DNA from: Pseudomonas sp.
GTDB taxonomy: Bacteria; Pseudomonadota; Gammaproteobacteria; Pseudomonadales; Pseudomonadaceae
Assembly (NCBI GenBank): GCA_022448005.1
Contig: JAKUTK010000006.1
Coordinates: forward strand, 44,121 to 108,120
Direction of reading: 5' to 3'
Length of the DNA: 64,000 nt
Positions 62,940 through 64,000 of this stretch are shown here, piece after piece. The position numbers were made by a program, and so were the translations under genes. How positions within the stretch are numbered: the stretch's first letter is position 1; every line of letters starts with the position of its first letter. Under the pieces are notes generated by a model. The model was given only the letters and a program-made list of their open reading frames with translations. It ran no database searches and was not told where the DNA came from.

Positions 62940-64000
62940 CTACACCGAGGAAATAACGCTGCTGCCCTCCTCAACCCAGCGCGCGATGTCGACGCGGATA
63001 CGCTTCTTGTCGAGCTTGCCCACACTGGTCTTGGGAATATCCTCAACCACTGCGATCTGCTGCGGAATGGCCCATTTGTTGATCTGGCCCTGCTCCACGG
63101 CGGGCTCGAGGAATGCTTGCAGCGCTCGCGCATCCACCTGCTTGCCTTCGCACAGCACCAGCAGGGCAAAGGGTCGCTCGCCCCAGCGCTCATCCGGCAC
63201 ACCCACCACCGCGACGTCGCGCACTGCCTCGTGCCGACTGATGAGCCCTTCCAGGGCCAGGGAAGATACCCACTCGCCACCCGTCTTGATCACATCCTTG
63301 ATGCGGTCACGAATATCGATATTGCCCATTTCATCAAGGGTGGCGACGTCACCGGTATGCAACCAACCACCGACCCACAGCTCTTCACTTTTCTCGGGAT
63401 TGCCGGCGTAGCCCTGCGTCAGCCAGGGAGCCCGAAGCACCAATTCGCCCTGGGACATGCCATCGGCAGGTAGAAAGCTGCCGTCAGGCGCCTGGATTGC
63501 CGCATCGACCAAAACCACCGGAATCCCGGCTTTGAGGCGGTACGTAATCTGCTCATCCTCGCTGGCGTTACGCAACTCGTCGTTGATGTGAGCCCCGGAA
63601 ATCAATGGGCAGGTTTCCGACATGCCGTAGGCAGCCACCAACTGCATGCCACACGCCCGTGCCGATTCATATAGGCCCCGCGTGAGTGCACTGCCGCCAA
63701 TGGTGATCTTCCAGCCGTTGAAGTCCGTACCCTGCGCCGCCTTGGCTTTGAGCAGCATCTGCACGATGGTCGGCACGCAGTGGGAAAAGGTGACTTGTTC
63801 CCGGCGCCACAGCTCGATCAGCAGCTCAGGATCATAGCGGCCCGGATAGACTTGCTTGAGGCCCAGCATCGTCGCCACATAAGGCAAGCCCCAGGCGTGT
63901 ACGTGGAACATCGGCGTAATCGGCATGTAGACGTCGCCCGCTGCCATCAACTGGGGATTTTCGCGGCAGCCAACCGTTACCGCGCTGGCCAAGGTATGCA
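62940..64000 (-). CDS. Fatty acyl-CoA ligase (AMP-binding), partial
   Basis: ATP-dependent activation of a fatty acid to acyl-CoA. The N-terminal part lies beyond the window. I read about 353 residues in frame: TPMFHVHAWGLPYVATMLGL, then ITIGGSALTRGLYESARACGMQLVAAYGMSETCPL in blocks (with the adenylate-binding Y-G-M-S-E-T), GWLHTGDVATLDEMGNIDIRDRIKD (the A8-type hinge), and the lysine PKTSVGKLDKKRIR near the C terminus. The A-W-G and Y-P-G-R patterns resemble the AlkK/medium-chain branch. Catalytic lysine present. Nothing is seen in the 267-base gap to the OmpA-type gene. Confidence 0.9.
   Translation of the reverse strand, partial: HTLASAVTVGCRENPQLMAAGDVYMPITPMFHVHAWGLPYVATMLGLKQVYPGRYDPELLIELWRREQVTFSHCVPTIVQMLLKAKAAQGTDFNGWKITIGGSALTRGLYESARACGMQLVAAYGMSETCPLISGAHINDELRNASEDEQITYRLKAGIPVVLVDAAIQAPDGSFLPADGMSQGELVLRAPWLTQGYAGNPEKSEELWVGGWLHTGDVATLDEMGNIDIRDRIKDVIKTGGEWVSSLALEGLISRHEAVRDVAVVGVPDERWGERPFALLVLCEGKQVDARALQAFLEPAVEQGQINKWAIPQQIAVVEDIPKTSVGKLDKKRIRVDIARWVEEGSSVISSV

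Overview
This 64-kb window reads as core chromosome of a gammaproteobacterium of the family Pseudomonadaceae. Three gene blocks carry pseudomonad order: mraZ to ddlB with rnpB, rsmI, lpoA, yraN, gmhA and a BON lipoprotein beside it; rplM-rpsI-petABC-sspAB; and pilBCD-coaE-yacG. Base composition is about 60% G+C by hand counts on a few lines, and several REP-type palindromes occur. A Pseudomonas stutzeri-like (Stutzerimonas) species is my best guess, not a proven one. I see no tRNA, rRNA, CRISPR array, transposase or prophage.

Layout. 1-13268 (minus strand): the division and cell-wall cluster mraZ-rsmH-ftsL-ftsI-murE-murF-mraY-murD-ftsW-murG-murC-ddlB, almost every gene overlapping the next, driven by a promoter with a four-repeat MraZ operator. 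13563-18420: RNase P RNA, then rsmI, divergent from lpoA-yraN-gmhA-dolP. 18536-23384 (minus): sspAB, the cytochrome bc1 operon petABC, and rplM-rpsI. 23783-25600: an aldo-keto reductase and an orphan CbiM-like membrane protein. 25654-30639 (minus): yacG, coaE, then the type IV pilus genes pilD, pilC and pilB.

31091-34689 (plus) is the unusual part. A sigma-54 promoter drives a 61-residue prepilin that has only the N-terminal helix of a type IV pilin. It is coupled to a gene for a secreted six-cysteine protein. An ABC permease, a membrane-anchored helical protein and an ABC ATPase follow. Domain order recalls the split pilin of Geobacter (PilA-N/PilA-C) and the PilGHI exporter beside pilA in Myxococcus. 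The pilin pair has lower G+C than its neighbours and the block lies between REP elements.

34888-64000: ytoQ; an aer energy-taxis receptor gene broken by a 26-bp tandem duplication; a VF530-type gene; a DJ-1/PfpI gene; a cardiolipin-synthase-like gene; an acyl-CoA-dehydrogenase-like gene; the ornithine lipid genes olsBA; acpH; a mioC-like flavodoxin; a PilZ-like gene; folM-folX; an ASRT-family protein; DUF1244 plus hopJ; cysZ; an FMN reductase; a tetR gene with an Old Yellow Enzyme gene and two shared operator copies; glutathione peroxidase; slyD; ackA-pta; a YihG-type acyltransferase; a two-gene signalling set (CHASE hybrid kinase and REC-PAS-GGDEF-EAL protein); an OmpA-type lipoprotein; and a fatty acyl-CoA ligase cut by the window end.

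Functionally, the left third makes and shapes peptidoglycan and couples to the bc1 respiratory complex and ribosomal protein operon. The middle builds a type IV pilus. The right third is mostly lipid remodelling, redox defence, acetate metabolism and c-di-GMP or chemotactic signalling.
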